A DNA stretch of 64,000 nucleotides from Myxococcota bacterium. Its GTDB lineage: Bacteria > Myxococcota_A > UBA796 > UBA9615 > JAKLKC01. The stretch is taken from assembly GCA_023150875.1 (NCBI GenBank), contig JAKLKC010000002.1, forward strand, positions 114,728 to 178,727. Direction: 5' to 3'. Position numbers and translations under genes: made by a program. The notes below the pieces were generated by a model. That model ran no database searches and was not told the origin of the DNA. It saw nothing but the letters and a program-made list of their open reading frames with translations. Below, in pieces: positions 62,443 to 64,000 of the stretch (its first letter is position 1; each line of letters starts with the position of its first letter).

Positions 62443-62830
62443 GTGGTCCTCTTGACCTGCACCCTCGGCGCCTGTGGGCTCGGTACCGGCGATCCCGCGA
62501 ACGACGACGACGCCCCGGCGGACGACGACTCCGCTGCCCCGGACGGCGGGCCCGGCGTCGACCTGCCGTTCGAGACGATCGCCTCCGGCGATCATCCACC
62601 GGATGGCGACTCCGATCACGAGGAGTGCGCGGACCCATCGCCGCCGGCGCGGACGACTGCTGCACCTAGCTGACCGTGGAGCTCATCGAGAGTTCGGAAG
62701 ATCTCCTGGAACGCATGTCGGCCACCGTGAGCACGAACACGGAGATCCCCGCGGTCGACTTCGATGGCCACTTCGCCCTCTTCTCGTACACCGCCCGTTG
62801 CGGTCTGTCGATCGAGCTGGCAGTCTGTAG
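62443..62830 (+). pseudogene. broken PrcB-like lipoprotein gene
   Basis: A GTG at 62443 opens a lipoprotein-like start (LLTCTLGAC, then NDDDAPADDDSAAPDG and LPFETIASGDH). That frame stops at 62673 without a domain. A second frame from 62670 encodes VELIESSEDLLERM, EIPAVDFDGHFALFSYTARCGLSIEL, a typical PrcB-like tail segment (compare VDFERRVVLV...GGFGIEI at 27226). The two halves need a frameshift between about 62610 and 62670, and the 3' end is lost at about 62830, where Fic sequence begins on the other strand. The Asp-rich linker matches other lipoproteins here. Confidence 0.55.
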
Positions 62831-63539
62831 TGGTTGCTGAGAAGGTGGGCCGCCGCGGTGGGGACCCCCGCCCCCATCAGGATGTGGAACTCCAGGAGCC
62901 GCGCCGTCCGACCGTTACCGTCGCCGAACGGGTGGATCCAGACGAAGTAGAGGTGGGCAAGGATCGCCCGGAGGATGGCCCACGGCAGGGGAGGCACCCC
63001 CTCGGGCGGGGTCCGGCTCTCCTCGAGCCACCGACAGAACCGGGCGAGAAGGTCCTCGCAATGCTCCGCGGGCGGTGCCCGGTAGCGCCCCACGGTCACG
63101 GAGTGGCGGCGAACCACGCCGGGCACCACGTCTTCGTGGAGGTTCAGCCCTGTCAGGACCTCTCGGTTGTACTCGCAGATCATCTCCGGCGTGACCGGCT
63201 GGCCGAGGTCGCGCCCCAACGAGCCGTTGCAGGCGGATAGGATGTTCTCGACCTCGCGAGCGAGGTAGGCCTTCGACGGCGGCAGTTTCAGGTTGTGGTC
63301 CAGGATCTGCCTACTTCGTCGAGGGAGAGCGTGTTCCCCTCGATCGCGGTCGTGGCGAGCACCCCCTTGGCGAGGTAGATCTTGTGGATCTCCCGGGCCA
63401 CCGCCGGCTTCAGGGGCAGGTGGCCAAGGCCATCGCAGATCGCGGCCGCCTCACCCAGGCGGATCCACAGGGCGATGGGGGCCCGGCTCAGGTCGGGCCG
63501 AAAGTCGACCCAGGAATACGTCTTGCGCCATGGGGCCAA
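62830..63539 (-). pseudogene. frameshifted and truncated Fic-family gene
   Basis: The N-terminal part (63288-63539) reads SRAPIALWIRLGEAAAICDGLGHLP and ATTAIEGNTLSLDEV, the Fic N-terminal inhibitory-helix type (T-x-I-E-G-N). The frame then changes: a 1-nt loss near 63310 moves the continuation (QILDHNLKLPPSKAYLAREVENIL, then GRDLGQPVTPEMI) to another frame. The catalytic motif HPFGDGNGRTAR is intact. Homology ends at LLSNHY (about 62827), where the lipoprotein fragment begins, so the C-terminal third is missing. The intact gene would encode a cytoplasmic AMP-transferase. The frameshift could be an assembly error, but the truncation is not explained that way. Confidence 0.7.
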
Positions 63540-63811
63540 GGGTGTCCCCCGATAAGATCGGAAAAAACATCGTATCTACAAGTACTTGATGGCACGATGG
63601 GCGTCAATACGTCCGCCTAAATGTCCCCCTATTCGTCCGCTCAGGTGTCCCTCTCGCCGCCCCCGCACACGCCCGGTCCCGTCGCGGTCCACCCGGTCCG
63701 GCACCCTACCCCGGGCGCCCTCACCCCCCCGTCTCGCTGCCTCCCCGGAGCCGTGAGGATGGTGCGGTCAGGCGCCCCGTCGGATCCGCGAATCATGCAG
63801 GTCCAGCCCCA

Positions 63812-64000
63812 TCACCAGCACCGCGAATAGAGGAGCCAGGCCGCGCCCGCGTCGGTGCCGCCGGCGTCGTGGCGGGGGGAGCCCACCAGGAGGTCGTCGC
63901 CGCACGCGAGGTCCACGTCGCCGGCCCAGGCGAGGGCGCCGCCCATCCCGTCGATGCCGTGGCCGAGCTGGTCCTGGGGGCGCTCGCCGTGGAGGTAGAT
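63812..64000 (-). CDS. C-terminal end of an FG-GAP-like propeller protein (partial)
   Basis: A reading frame enters from the right edge and ends with TGA at 63812-63814, giving 62 residues. It contains GHGIDGMGGALAWAGDVDLACGDDLLVGSPRHDAGGTDAGAAWLLY. The unit GDVD...DDLLVGSP..D..GT.AGA.W is a degenerate FG-GAP/integrin-like blade. The start lies outside the window. The segment 63540-63811 between it and the Fic remnant contains no supported gene; the AT-richer part at 63555-63600 may hold the old fic promoter. Confidence 0.65.
   Translation of the reverse strand: MYLHGERPQDQLGHGIDGMGGALAWAGDVDLACGDDLLVGSPRHDAGGTDAGAAWLLYSRCW

Noticed and set aside
62443..62840. The stop at 62671-62673 as a second selenocysteine codon
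   Set aside because: The downstream PrcB-like segment is in a different frame, there is no Cys-aligned motif, and the 3' end is truncated. Gene decay is the simpler explanation.

Overview
The window is very GC-rich, densely coded DNA from a Gram-negative bacterium. Three things point to a deltaproteobacterial or Myxococcota-like lineage: about a dozen lipoproteins, several with Asp-rich linkers after the lipobox; two proteins with the Asp/Cys-rich DCDD...PG...CDG...DCDG motif that is common in that group; and a mix of a Ser/Thr kinase, an FHA protein, a sigma-54 activator, multiheme cytochromes c and many dispersed non-coding repeats. This placement is an inference. I found no rRNA, tRNA, CRISPR array or complete insertion sequence.

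Layout. 0-2.4 kb: two lipoproteins and a shrunken glycosyltransferase remnant. 2.6-6.2 kb: an overlapping cluster of a metallophosphatase/tetraheme cytochrome lipoprotein, tsaD and rsmA. 6.2-9.6 kb: a transaldolase-family aldolase, then a TetR regulator with its own promoter and operator, etfB and etfA. 9.8-20.5 kb: a TPR membrane protein, lipoproteins, a pentapeptide-repeat/pilin-like fusion, a ChaN-like protein, a transmembrane Ser/Thr kinase and a subtilase. 20.5-26.5 kb (mostly minus): a lipoprotein, a thioredoxin/octaheme cytochrome c fusion overlapping a large membrane protein, an acyltransferase and a ferredoxin. 26.8-31.8 kb: lipoproteins, two overlapping glycosyltransferases and a kelch-like lipoprotein. 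31.8-41 kb: a MITE-like element, an acyl-CoA ligase, two overlapping membrane alkaline-phosphatase-superfamily proteins, a large Rossmann protein and a hemerythrin-like protein. 41-45.4 kb: accessory DNA with a VapBC-type pair, a DUF4143 ATPase, a 23S-IVP-like four-helix protein, a 22-copy hexamer array and REP-like direct repeats. 45.4-57.3 kb: a membrane protein, a glycosyltransferase, a Gly/aromatic-rich protein with a sigma-54 promoter divergent from a sigma-54 activator, a Lon-like protease, an FHA/winged-helix protein, an FG-GAP lipoprotein and a second toxin-antitoxin pair. 57.4-64 kb: an FAD oxidoreductase, a PEGA-like membrane protein, a second DUF4143 ATPase, two broken genes fused at one junction, and a gene cut by the window edge.

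The strongest unusual signal is at 2596-4284. What looks like a truncated 68-residue ORF and a separate downstream ORF is one reading frame interrupted by a single TGA. The TGA lies in the motif Glu-Pro-Cys-Gly-[TGA], where relatives have Cys. An 8-bp hairpin with a GGUCUU loop starts 10 nt after it. This is best read as a selenocysteine codon with a bacterial SECIS, giving a Cys-Gly-Sec pair in a surface lipoprotein that also carries four c-type hemes. The second strong unit is the sigma-54 promoter/activator pair around the Gly-rich protein at 47-50.5 kb.
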